From the NCBI GenBank assembly GCA_937996235.1, contig CALKVK010000030.1:193618-257617 (forward strand): a stretch of 64,000 nucleotides of DNA, in the 5' to 3' direction. The notes beneath the pieces were generated by a model. It was given only the letters and a program-made list of their open reading frames with translations, made no database searches and was not told the origin of the DNA. Shown piece by piece: positions 1 to 7,773 of this stretch; the stretch's first letter is position 1; every line of letters begins with the position of its first letter. Made by a program: the position numbers and the translations under genes. The stretch is from an uncultured bacterium (GTDB lineage Bacteria; Planctomycetota; JAJSAM01; JAJVHW01).

Positions 1-1473
1 GCCGATCTCGACCGCGGCCCAGCGCCCGGCGAGGTCGGCGAGCGTGGGCGCAGTGCCCGCGCGGACGCCGACCGCGAAGAAGTCGAACGCGCCGCCGCGA
101 CCCGTGAAGGAGATGACGTCGCCGGATGCCGAGACGACGCCCTCGGCCGACGCGCTGCCGCCCTCGATCGGGAAGTCGAACGCGAAGCGGCCCTCGCGCA
201 CCTGCTCCCACAGGAAGTCGATGGACCCGACGAGGCTGCTCGACGTGCCGTCGACATGGTGCGGCGCCACCGACAGGACCTGCCGGAACACGAGCGGCGC
301 GTCGCCGGACGAGGCCCGTCCGACGCCGTCGGCCCGGAAGGTCCAGTCCTGGTCGAGGACGCCCGCACGCACCTGGCTCTTGTCCGTGTCCGTGGCGTCG
401 AGCACGTGCGCCACCGCGAACATCTGCACGTGGTACGTGCCGGAAGGAGCACCGAGCGGCGGCGCGAGGCGCCCCGCCTGGAAGCGCCCGAGCGACGTCA
501 CCTCGCCGGAGAGCGTGCCGTTCGGTTCGAGCGTCACGTCCTGCGTCGCCTCCTGCGCGCTGCCGTGCGCCGCGAACAGCGCAAGGTCGGCGGGCACGCC
601 GCCCGGGGGCAGCGTCACCGGCACGAACACGCGCACGGGCTGGTTGAACGTGAGCGTGAGCGGCAGCAGCGCGATGGCGTCGCCGAGCGGCTCGTCGCGC
701 CCGCCGACGAAGCCGTCGGCGGCCTCGATGGTGATCCGCTGCTGCCCGGCGAGCGCCTGCGCCGGGATCAGCACGCCGACACCGCGCAGCGGCGATTCCT
801 CGTCGACGGGGATCACGATGCGCGCGCCGCCGGCGCCGACCAGATCGCCGTTGCGCAGGCGCGGCGGCGGCATCGAGAGCGTGCCGTTCGAGTTGCCGAC
901 CGCCTTCCGCGCGTCCTTCTCCGCCCTCTTGAGAGCGGCCGTGATGTCCTTCTCCGCCGCGACCAGCGCCTTCGCGTGCGCGTCGTCGCTCGCCGCCGAC
1001 TCCGCCGCGGCGCGCGCGGCGTTGTAGCGGTCCACGAGCTTCTGCACGCGGCGCACCGCGTTGGCGTCGCTGATGAGGGCGACGTGGTCGCCGACCAGCT
1101 CGCGCCGCTCGCCGAGTGCGACGATCGCGCGGTGGTACATCGTGTCGAGCGCGTCGCGCATCGGGTCGGCGCGCGTGCCGAGCTTCTTCGCCGTCTTCGC
1201 GGCGACCGAGAGCTCGCCGAAGTCGCTCGCCAGCGTGCGCGCGGGCTTGGCCAGCTTCTTCGCCAGCTTGCCGAGCGCCTTCGCCTCCTTCTTGTCGTCC
1301 TTCCCGGGCGACGGGAGGGCGTCGAGCTCCGCGAGGCGCGTCGTCACGTAGCCCGCCACGGGCTCGGTGATCTCGTCGAGGTGCGTCTCCTGATACCCGA
1401 GTGCGCTGGCGGCGGCGGCGGCCAGCAGCGCGACGACGAGGTGGGGACGGAGCTTCCGGGAACGTACGGGCAT
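1..1473 (-). CDS. Secreted protein with ZU5-like region, C-terminally cut by window edge
   Basis: The frame is open from ATG at 1473 to the window edge, so 491 codons are seen and the C terminus is missing. Residues 5-27 form a signal peptide (RKLRP followed by a hydrophobic ALLAAAASA stretch). A charged, Lys/Ala-rich helical region follows (about 45-200) that could be a coiled coil. Next comes a beta-rich segment with the pattern of a ZU5-like domain (GARIVIPVDEESPLRGVGV, then a PAQAL motif), and then repeated beta modules ending in LADLAGRWAAVEIG. The product is probably exported to the periplasm or cell surface. No catalytic motif was recognised, and the ZU5 resemblance is a visual judgement. 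An independent promoter is likely because the next gene upstream ends about 200 bp away. Confidence 0.75.
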   Translation of the reverse strand, partial: MPVRSRKLRPHLVVALLAAAAASALGYQETHLDEITEPVAGYVTTRLAELDALPSPGKDDKKEAKALGKLAKKLAKPARTLASDFGELSVAAKTAKKLGTRADPMRDALDTMYHRAIVALGERRELVGDHVALISDANAVRRVQKLVDRYNAARAAAESAASDDAHAKALVAAEKDITAALKRAEKDARKAVGNSNGTLSMPPPRLRNGDLVGAGGARIVIPVDEESPLRGVGVLIPAQALAGQQRITIEAADGFVGGRDEPLGDAIALLPLTLTFNQPVRVFVPVTLPPGGVPADLALFAAHGSAQEATQDVTLEPNGTLSGEVTSLGRFQAGRLAPPLGAPSGTYHVQMFAVAHVLDATDTDKSQVRAGVLDQDWTFRADGVGRASSGDAPLVFRQVLSVAPHHVDGTSSSLVGSIDFLWEQVREGRFAFDFPIEGGSASAEGVVSASGDVISFTGRGGAFDFFAVGVRAGTAPTLADLAGRWAAVEIG

Positions 1474-1676
1474 GGACTTCCTCGCAGCGTGTCGCACGCG
1501 CGCGGCGCGGGTGGACGGGGCCGGTGTCGTGGGTGGTGTACGGGACTCGCGGCTCGCGCGGTGCGCGGGCCGACCCCGATTGTAGGCGCGGCGCGCGCGC
1601 GTGCGCCGAGGTCGGGCTCAGCGGGCGTCGGCGTCCGATGGGCGCAGGCCGCGTGGCCCGACGCGCCGCGCCGTCA

Positions 1677-2258
1677 TCACGTCCCGTCCGGCGTGCCCCG
1701 TGCGAGTGCCGCCACAGCCTCTGCGTCCGCGATCGACCGGAACATCACGCTGGGTTCGACGCCCCGCGCGTCGTGGAATTCCAGCGTTCCGCAGCCGTGG
1801 CGCTCCGGCTCGACCTGCACGGCGCCGAGCGTTGCACGTGCGAGTGCCCGCAGCCGGGCGGGTCCTGCGCTCCCGAACGCGGGCTCCGACGCGAGCACGC
1901 GCGTCGTCGTCACGGCGTAGGCGGTGCGCGCGCGGCGGCGCCGTCGCAGGACAACGTGCCCGCCCAGGCAGTACGCCGCGACCGCGACGAACGGCGCCGC
2001 CGCGACGACGAGGAGCAGCGCGCGCAGCGCGTACGGCATGCCGCGGAAGTCGTCGCCGAGTGCGGTCGTGCCGAAGCCGTAGAAGCCCGCGCCCGCGACG
2101 AGCGTCCAGAACACGCCGAGTCCGACGAGCCGCCCGTCGACGCGCGTCGTGCGGCGCGCGTCGGGCCGCCCCGCCCAGAGCAGGTGCTCGCCCGGCTCGA
2201 GCACGGCGGCGAACGCGCGTGCCGCCGTGGCGTCGGACGCGGGCGCGGCGGTCGTCAT
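1677..2258 (-). CDS. Bacterial PH-domain-like membrane protein
   Basis: The product has 193 residues. It opens with LEPGEHLLWAGRPDAR, the usual entry of small bacterial PH-domain membrane proteins (pattern: PGE-hxW-G-P). Two membrane segments follow (about 47-67 and 82-103), then an Arg-rich cytoplasmic turn and a beta-rich region starting TAYAVTTTRVL, which matches the core of the PH-like fold. The ATG at 2258 puts the PGE motif near residue 20, as is usual; longer upstream readings only run into the divergent neighbour. Its function is unknown, and family members are generally described only as membrane proteins. It is divergent from the cysteine-cluster gene at 2328, with 69 bp between them for both promoters. 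Confidence 0.7.
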   Translation of the reverse strand: MTTAAPASDATAARAFAAVLEPGEHLLWAGRPDARRTTRVDGRLVGLGVFWTLVAGAGFYGFGTTALGDDFRGMPYALRALLLVVAAAPFVAVAAYCLGGHVVLRRRRRARTAYAVTTTRVLASEPAFGSAGPARLRALARATLGAVQVEPERHGCGTLEFHDARGVEPSVMFRSIADAEAVAALARGTPDGT

Positions 2259-2327
2259 CGCGGCGATCGTACGGCGACCCCGGCCGGCGTCGGTACCATC
2301 TGCGCCCTTCGCGAGGGACCGCACGGG

Positions 2328-3026
2328 ATGCACGACGACGACGACCGGCTGGTGGAGCGGATCTTCCGCGAGCTGCGCACGCGCGCGGACGTCGTGCGCG
2401 TGGGCAGCGTGTACGTGGACGTGCCCGGCGCGGTCCTGCGCCGCTTCGCGTGCGGCGACGGGCTGTGCATGCACGCCGGGCGCGGCCGCGCGCTCTTCGG
2501 CAAGTCGTGCTGCACGACGTTCCGCGTGCCGATCGAGCGCGAGGACGTCGAGCGCGTCGCGAAGGTCGTCGACGACGTGCGCGGCGTCCGCGACGTCGGC
2601 CGCGCGATCGACCGCGCGGGCGGCTGGTGGAAGGTCGAGGACGACCAGATCTGGCTGCTCGACCGGCCCGACGGCGCGTGCGTCTTCCTCTCGGCGCCGC
2701 GCGGCGGGCGACCGCTCTGCACGCTGCACGAGTGGGCGCTCGCGAACGGCCGCGACTTCCGCGAGGTCAAGCCGGAGACGTGCTGTCTCTTCCCGCTCTA
2801 CCTGCTGTCCCACGGCGACGACGTGCTCGTGACGAGCTACGGCAGCGAGCTGATGCGCCGCGCCGAGCCCGCCGAGGAGATCAAGTCGTTCGCGTGCCTC
2901 CACCCCGGACCGGGGCAGGGGCGCCCGGCCGTCGTCGAGCAGGAGGACGAGCTGCGCCACCGCCTCGGCGCCCGCCGCTGGGACGCGGTGCTCCGGCGCC
3001 TGCGCGCCCTCGGCCACGCGGTCTGA
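2328..3026 (+). CDS. Cysteine-cluster protein, YkgJ/DUF3109-like
   Basis: The product has 232 residues and starts at ATG 2328 (MHDDDDRLVERIF). Conserved cysteines occur as FACGDGLCMH, then SCCTTF, and later ETCCLFP and FACLHP. This spaced set resembles the iron- or zinc-binding cysteine clusters of YkgJ and DUF3109 proteins. Acidic and aromatic residues (GGWWKVEDDQIWLLDRPDGACVF) sit between the clusters. There is no signal peptide, so it should be cytoplasmic. The metal ligand set is an inference from cysteine spacing, and the biochemical role is not known. A short upstream TACCAT may be a -10 element. The gene is followed by a convergent LapA-like gene. Confidence 0.65.
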   Translation: MHDDDDRLVERIFRELRTRADVVRVGSVYVDVPGAVLRRFACGDGLCMHAGRGRALFGKSCCTTFRVPIEREDVERVAKVVDDVRGVRDVGRAIDRAGGWWKVEDDQIWLLDRPDGACVFLSAPRGGRPLCTLHEWALANGRDFREVKPETCCLFPLYLLSHGDDVLVTSYGSELMRRAEPAEEIKSFACLHPGPGQGRPAVVEQEDELRHRLGARRWDAVLRRLRALGHAV

Positions 3027-3047
3027 CGTCGCGCCGGCCCGACCGCG

Positions 3048-3254
3048 TCACTTCGCCTTCGCGCCCTTCGAGCGCCGGCCGAGCACGAAGCCGAAGAGGC
3101 CGCCGACCAGCGCGCACGTGAGCAGCAGCACGAAGCGCGGCATCTCGATCGTCGCCCACAGCACGCGCGTCTTCGCCGGGTCCGTGTTCTGCAGTACCAC
3201 GATCGCGACCAGCAGCGCGAGCGCGAGGGTCGTCCAGAGCTTCCACTTGGCCAT
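3048..3254 (-). CDS. Small LapA-domain-like membrane protein
   Basis: The product has 68 residues and two membrane segments. The first (about 8-21) is followed by VVLQNTDPAKTRVL, the hallmark hydrophobic-QN-x(5)-V-x-V turn of LapA/YciS proteins. The second (about 41-59) is followed by the basic tail GRRSKGAKAK. An AGGAG sits just upstream of the ATG at 3254 and fixes the start. LapA-domain proteins are inner-membrane proteins linked to lipopolysaccharide assembly in Enterobacteria (LapA/LapB), but in distant phyla the role is unproven. It is divergent from cstA, with a 70-bp shared promoter region. Confidence 0.7.
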   Translation of the reverse strand: MAKWKLWTTLALALLVAIVVLQNTDPAKTRVLWATIEMPRFVLLLTCALVGGLFGFVLGRRSKGAKAK

Positions 3255-3324
3255 CTTCGACTCCTGCCGCGGGCGGCGTCGGCGCTGTTGAACTCGCCTC
3301 CCGGCCGCACCATACTCGGCGCCC

Positions 3325-5010
3325 ATGTTCCACCATGCGGCGTTCTGGGTGGCGCTCGCCCTCGCGGTCTTCGTCCTCGGGTATCGGCTGTACGGCCGGT
3401 TCCTCGCCCTGCGCATCTTCGAGAGCGACGAGGACGACTCCGTGACGCCCGCCGTGGCCCACGAGGACGGCTGCGACTACGTGCCGACGAACCGCCACGT
3501 CGTGCTCGGCCACCACTTCACGAGCGTCGCCGGCGCGGCGCCGATCGTCGGACCCGCCGCGGCGTGCTGCTACGGCTGGTTCCCCGGCTACCTCTGGATC
3601 GTGATCGGCGTCGTGCTGATCGGCGCGATGCACGACTTCGCCGCGCTCGTCGTCTCGATGCGCCACGGCGGCCGCTCGATCGGCGACGTGACCGGCGACC
3701 TGATCGGACGCCGGCCGCGCACGCTCTTCCTCTGCCTGATCGTGCTGCTCACGTGGCTCGTGCTCGCCGCGTTCGCATCGATCATCGCGGACCTGTTCGT
3801 GAAGTTCCCGGCGAGCGTCTTCCCCATCAACCTGGAGATCCCGATCGCCATCGCCGTGGGCTGGTGGTACTACCGCCGCCGCGGCGGGATCCTGGTCCCG
3901 AGCCTCGTCGCACTCGTCGCGCTCTGGGGCTCGGTCGTCGTCGCCGCCGAGACGCCCGCGCTGCAGTGGTCGCTCCCGGCGGCGTTCGGCTTCACGCCGA
4001 ACCAGATCTGGGTCGCGTTCCTGCTCGCGTACTCGTTCGTGACGTGCCTGCTGCCCGTGTGGGTGCTGCTCCAGCCCCGCGACTTCATCAACAGCCACCA
4101 GCTCTTCGTGGGGCTCGCGACGATCTACCTCGCGATCTTCGTCGCGAACCCCGAGCTCACGGCGCCGGCCGTGAACCTGGCCGCGCAGGACACGTCGGGT
4201 CCCGTCTTCCCGATGCTCTTCGTGACGATCGCGTGCGGCGCGATCAGCGGCTTCCACGCGCTCGTCTCGAGCGGCACGACCTCCAAGCAGGTCGCGTCGT
4301 TCCGCCACGCCCGCCAGATCGGGTTCGGCGCGATGCTCGGCGAGGGCTGCGTCGCGCTCGCCGCCACGATGGCCGTGGCCGCGGGCTTCTCGGCCGCCGA
4401 CTGGCACAAGCACTACGACGACGGCGGCGCGGTGCGGCAGCCGCTCGGTGCGTTCGTGCGCGGCACGGCCAACCTGCTCGAGCGCGCGTTCCCCGTGATC
4501 GACGAGGAGATCGCGAAGACGGTCGTCGCGGTGATCGTCATCTCGTTCGCCGCGACGACGCTCGACACCGCGTGCCGCATCCAGCGCTACTGCCTGTCCG
4601 AGCTCGGCGGCGCGTGGCGTGTGAAGCCGCTGCAGAACCGCTACGTCGCGAGCGCGATCGCCGCGTTCACGCCGTTCCTGCTCGTCGTGCAGAGCTCCGA
4701 CAACACGGAGATCTGGAAGAAGGTCTGGACCGTCTTCGGCTCGGCGAACCAGCTCCTCGGCGCGCTCACGCTGCTCGTGGTGACGATCTGGCTGCGACGC
4801 AAGGGCAAGCCGCTCTGGTTCACGGGCCTGCCCGCGCTGTTCCTCGCGCTCGTCACGGTCTCGGGCCTCGTGAACATCATCCGCGCGCAGGCGACGTCGC
4901 CCGCGCCGCAGCTCGCGGCGCTCGTCCCCGCGGCGCTGCTGCTCGTGCTCGCCCTCGCGATCATCGTCGAGGGCGTGCTCGCCCTGCGGCGCGCGCAGCC
5001 GGCGGCCTGA
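3325..5010 (+). CDS. cstA: Carbon starvation protein CstA / pyruvate or peptide transporter
   Basis: The product is a 561-residue polytopic inner-membrane protein with about 14-16 hydrophobic segments. The N terminus has the CstA signature (LGYRLYGRFLA, then VPTNRHVVLGHHFTSVAGAAPIVGPA, here quoted only in part), and FHALVSSGTTSKQ lies in the middle, also characteristic. Family members (CstA, BtsT/YjiY) are proton-driven transporters of pyruvate or peptides that are induced on nutrient limitation. The length is close to the shorter CstA class. The substrate cannot be read from the sequence. The ATG at 3325 is preceded by a possible -10 CATACT that leaves a very short leader. The gene converges with the phosphodiesterase gene, leaving 10 bp in which a small TGACG/CGTCA inverted repeat lies. 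Confidence 0.9.
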   Translation: MFHHAAFWVALALAVFVLGYRLYGRFLALRIFESDEDDSVTPAVAHEDGCDYVPTNRHVVLGHHFTSVAGAAPIVGPAAACCYGWFPGYLWIVIGVVLIGAMHDFAALVVSMRHGGRSIGDVTGDLIGRRPRTLFLCLIVLLTWLVLAAFASIIADLFVKFPASVFPINLEIPIAIAVGWWYYRRRGGILVPSLVALVALWGSVVVAAETPALQWSLPAAFGFTPNQIWVAFLLAYSFVTCLLPVWVLLQPRDFINSHQLFVGLATIYLAIFVANPELTAPAVNLAAQDTSGPVFPMLFVTIACGAISGFHALVSSGTTSKQVASFRHARQIGFGAMLGEGCVALAATMAVAAGFSAADWHKHYDDGGAVRQPLGAFVRGTANLLERAFPVIDEEIAKTVVAVIVISFAATTLDTACRIQRYCLSELGGAWRVKPLQNRYVASAIAAFTPFLLVVQSSDNTEIWKKVWTVFGSANQLLGALTLLVVTIWLRRKGKPLWFTGLPALFLALVTVSGLVNIIRAQATSPAPQLAALVPAALLLVLALAIIVEGVLALRRAQPAA

Positions 5011-5020
5011 CGGCGACGCG

Positions 5021-7498
5021 TCAGCGCGTGGTGCCGTCTCCGGCCGCGCCCTCCGCCGCGCCAGGCGGCGGCAGCGGCGTGCCGACGGCGACCAGTGCGG
5101 CCTCGAACTTCGGGTCGAAGCGGTACGCGGGGGCGATGCGCCGCGCCTCGAGCGCCGCAGCGCGCGCGTCGGGCATGCGATCGAGCCACCAGAGCGTGTA
5201 CGCCTTGTTCGCCCAGCCCTTCGCGTAGTCCGGGGTCACCGTGAGCGCCTTCTCCGCCGCCTCGAGCCCCGCGAGCAGGTGCTCCTGCGCCTCGGGCGCG
5301 CGCCCGGCGAGGCGCGCGTCGATGCCGAGCCGCAGGCGCGCGATCGCCATGTTGTTGAGCGCGGTCGGGCTGTCGGGGAAGAGGGCGAGCGCCTTGTCGA
5401 GGTGTCCGCGCGCGAGCCGGGCGCCTTCCACGATCTGCGCCCGCTGCGACTCGGCGTCGCTCTCCGAGGTCACCGGCGTCTGCAGCTCGAGCAGCGCGAG
5501 CTGCGTGAGCGGGTGGAACTGGCGCGGCTCGGTGCGCAGCTCGGCCGTGTACTCGTCGATCGCCTGACGCCGGAACGCGCCGGCCATCACCTTCTCGCCC
5601 TTGTCGAGCTCCGCCTGCATCTGGCGCCGCAGCACCTCCGCCAGCTCGGCGTGGACGGCCGGCGACGACGGCTTCGTGGCGATCACGGCGCGCAGGATCT
5701 GGTTCGCCGTCGCGAGGTCGCCGCGCTCGCGCGCGACGCCCGCGCGCAGGCGCGCCACCTCTTCGCGGTCGTCCTCGCCGCCTCCGAGCCGTGCCAGCGC
5801 CTGTTCGGCGGCCGCGAGCTGCTCCTCGGCCTCGGCCCCGAACTTCGCGAGCTGCTCGGCGCCGAAGCGGTCCGGCTGCGCCTGCATGCGGTGGAGCTGG
5901 TCGGCGTACGCGATGCGCGCCCGCACGAGCATCGAGAAGAGCCGCGGGTTCTCGCTGTTGTCGTGGGCGGCGAGCGCCTTCTCGCACTCCTCGATGCCCT
6001 GCTTGAAGCGCCGCTGCGAGAGCAGGCGCCCGATGTGGTTGACGAGCGTGCTCGCCGGGTCCTCGCGTGCGCCGCCGATGTAGCCGATGCCGGCCATGCG
6101 CTCCATCTCCTCGCGCTCCTCCGGCGTCACCTTCTCGGCCTCTCCGACCGCGCCGGCCGCCGCGGCGGCGACCGCGCGCCGCCGCCGCTCGCCGAACCAC
6201 GTCTCCACCTGCTCGTGCGGCAGCCCGCCCTCGAACATGGACTCGAGGACGTCGCCCGGCATCTCCTTCGAGACCGGGTAGCCGAGTGCGGCGAGCACCG
6301 TGGGCGCGATGTCGTAGACCGACGCGCCGACGATCTCGTGGCCCGCCTTGACACCGCCGCCCCACGCGTAGAGCACGCCGTACGGCCGGTGCCACATCGC
6401 GCCGGTCTTCGCCGCGAACGCGCTCGAATCCTGCGTGCGCAGGTCGCCGTTCTTGAAGCCGTGGTCGCTGATGACGAGCACGGTCGTGTTCTCGTCGGCC
6501 ATGTCCATGTACTCGCCGAGCACCGCGTCGTGCCACATGTAGTTCGCCTCGATCACGGAGCGGTACTTCATGTACTCCGCCTCGTCGATCTGCGGCATGC
6601 GCGGCGCCGCGTACGGCATGAAGAAGTGCGAGATGGCGTCCATCGCGTTGAAGTACGACGCGAAGAAGCGCGGCCGCTCCTCGCGGTAGAGGCGCTCGCC
6701 CGAGGCGCGGAACGTCTTGGCGTCGGCCATGATCAGGCGCAGGCAGCCGAGCAGGTTGTCCGGGTCCGAGTACGTCTGCGTGTACGCCTTGCGGTACTGC
6801 TCCTCCGTGACGTCCACGAACGCGCGCAGGTCGTCGAGCGTCAGGTCGTCGACGGTCGTGCGCTCCTTCTGCACGACGGCCGCGGCGGATGCGGGCCACG
6901 CCGCGTCGGGCGCGGCCTTGTCGCCCTTGTCGAAGCGGTCCGCCTCGTACGCGAGGCGCCCGATGCGGTCCGTGACGATGAACCCCTTGCCGAGCGGTTC
7001 CGCGGGCCACGAGACCAGCCAGCCGACGACGCCGACCTTGTCGCCGGCCGACGCCATGAGCTCCCAGATCGTGTCCGCCTGACGCATCTTCGCGGAGACG
7101 GGGCGCTGCCCCTCCGGGGTCTGCGTCACGAAGTCGAGGATGCCGTGGCGCTCGGGGTCGACGCCGGTCGCGACGGTCGTCCACACGACGGGCGAGAGCA
7201 GCGGCGTGAGCGACTGGAGCGGCCCGTGCGCGCCCTCGCGCCGCATGCGCGCGAAGTTGCGGAGCTTGCCCGCGCGGATGAGGTCCTCGACGAGGTCGGG
7301 ATCGCACGAGTCGAAGCCGAGCAGGATCACCTTGCGCTTCCACGCCTCCGGGTGCGCGCGGCGCGACGCCTCGATCGCCTTCGCCACCTCGGGCGGGGTC
7401 GAGTCGCCCGCGAGCTTCGAGCAGGCGGCCGCGAGGGCCGCGGCGCACAGGAGCAGGGCGGCAAGGGAACGACGACGTCCGGGCGAAGGGTTGCGCAT
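5021..7498 (-). CDS. Lipoprotein type I phosphodiesterase/nucleotide pyrophosphatase-like enzyme with TPR tail
   Basis: The product has 825 residues. A lipoprotein signal ends at ALAAAC with Cys26. The N-terminal half has alkaline-phosphatase-superfamily metal motifs: VILLGFDSCDPDLV (Asp63), SPVVWTTVATGVDPERHGI carrying the likely Thr nucleophile (about 107-108), and VISDHGF. From about residue 480 to the end, repeated helices rich in Ala/Leu with TPR spacing are seen (for example LNNMAIARLRLGIDARLAG and KGWANKAYTLWWLDRMPDA). Enzymes of this family cleave phosphodiesters or transfer phosphate groups outside the cytoplasm; the substrate here is unknown. The ATG at 7498 gives a full lipobox. 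A 239-bp inverted-repeat element ends 12 bp upstream of the start and supplies a possible TAGGAT -10 box. Confidence 0.85.
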   Translation of the reverse strand: MRNPSPGRRRSLAALLLCAAALAAACSKLAGDSTPPEVAKAIEASRRAHPEAWKRKVILLGFDSCDPDLVEDLIRAGKLRNFARMRREGAHGPLQSLTPLLSPVVWTTVATGVDPERHGILDFVTQTPEGQRPVSAKMRQADTIWELMASAGDKVGVVGWLVSWPAEPLGKGFIVTDRIGRLAYEADRFDKGDKAAPDAAWPASAAAVVQKERTTVDDLTLDDLRAFVDVTEEQYRKAYTQTYSDPDNLLGCLRLIMADAKTFRASGERLYREERPRFFASYFNAMDAISHFFMPYAAPRMPQIDEAEYMKYRSVIEANYMWHDAVLGEYMDMADENTTVLVISDHGFKNGDLRTQDSSAFAAKTGAMWHRPYGVLYAWGGGVKAGHEIVGASVYDIAPTVLAALGYPVSKEMPGDVLESMFEGGLPHEQVETWFGERRRRAVAAAAAGAVGEAEKVTPEEREEMERMAGIGYIGGAREDPASTLVNHIGRLLSQRRFKQGIEECEKALAAHDNSENPRLFSMLVRARIAYADQLHRMQAQPDRFGAEQLAKFGAEAEEQLAAAEQALARLGGGEDDREEVARLRAGVARERGDLATANQILRAVIATKPSSPAVHAELAEVLRRQMQAELDKGEKVMAGAFRRQAIDEYTAELRTEPRQFHPLTQLALLELQTPVTSESDAESQRAQIVEGARLARGHLDKALALFPDSPTALNNMAIARLRLGIDARLAGRAPEAQEHLLAGLEAAEKALTVTPDYAKGWANKAYTLWWLDRMPDARAAALEARRIAPAYRFDPKFEAALVAVGTPLPPPGAAEGAAGDGTTR

Positions 7499-7510
7499 CG
7501 CCCGCCATCC

Positions 7511-7749
7511 TAGCCCGCATCGTTCACCAGCCCTCGCGTCCGGCGCGTCGCCGGAGTCGCGATCTCCGCGTCGGCGCTCCTCGAACGGGGTGTTCAACCC
7601 CGACTTCGTCGCGCCTTCTTGAGCTCGCGCCTCCGGCTCGGCCGGGACGGGCTGCCTGCTGGTGGGACCGCAGGCGCCACGGACGCAGCCCTCGATCCGA
7701 CTGGGTCTCAGCCGCACTCGCCGCGAGAGCTGGTGAACGATGCGGGCTA
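7511..7749. mobile_element. 239-bp MITE-like element, copy 1, with perfect 20-bp terminal inverted repeats
   Basis: The left end reads TAGCCCGCATCGTTCACCAG and the right end is its exact reverse complement, CTGGTGAACGATGCGGGCTA. A second copy of exactly the same length lies at 54364-54602. Internally, a CGGGGT/ACCCCG hairpin around 7598 is kept in the other copy with a different loop, and much of the interior matches. There is no open reading frame of transposase type. The left end abuts the start of the phosphodiesterase gene on the minus strand, and the junction reads CTAGGAT, a plausible -10 box. No clear target-site duplication was found. Confidence 0.75.
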
Positions 7750-7773
7750 CGCGCACCACGCCGCGCGCGGGGC

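Noticed and set aside
44..1027. Long plus-strand open frames opposite the first gene
   Set aside because: They have antisense composition (Arg/Pro/Ser rich) and no domain, while the minus strand codes a protein with a signal peptide. At this GC content antisense frames stay open by chance. The same holds for most large frames opposite the genes listed here.
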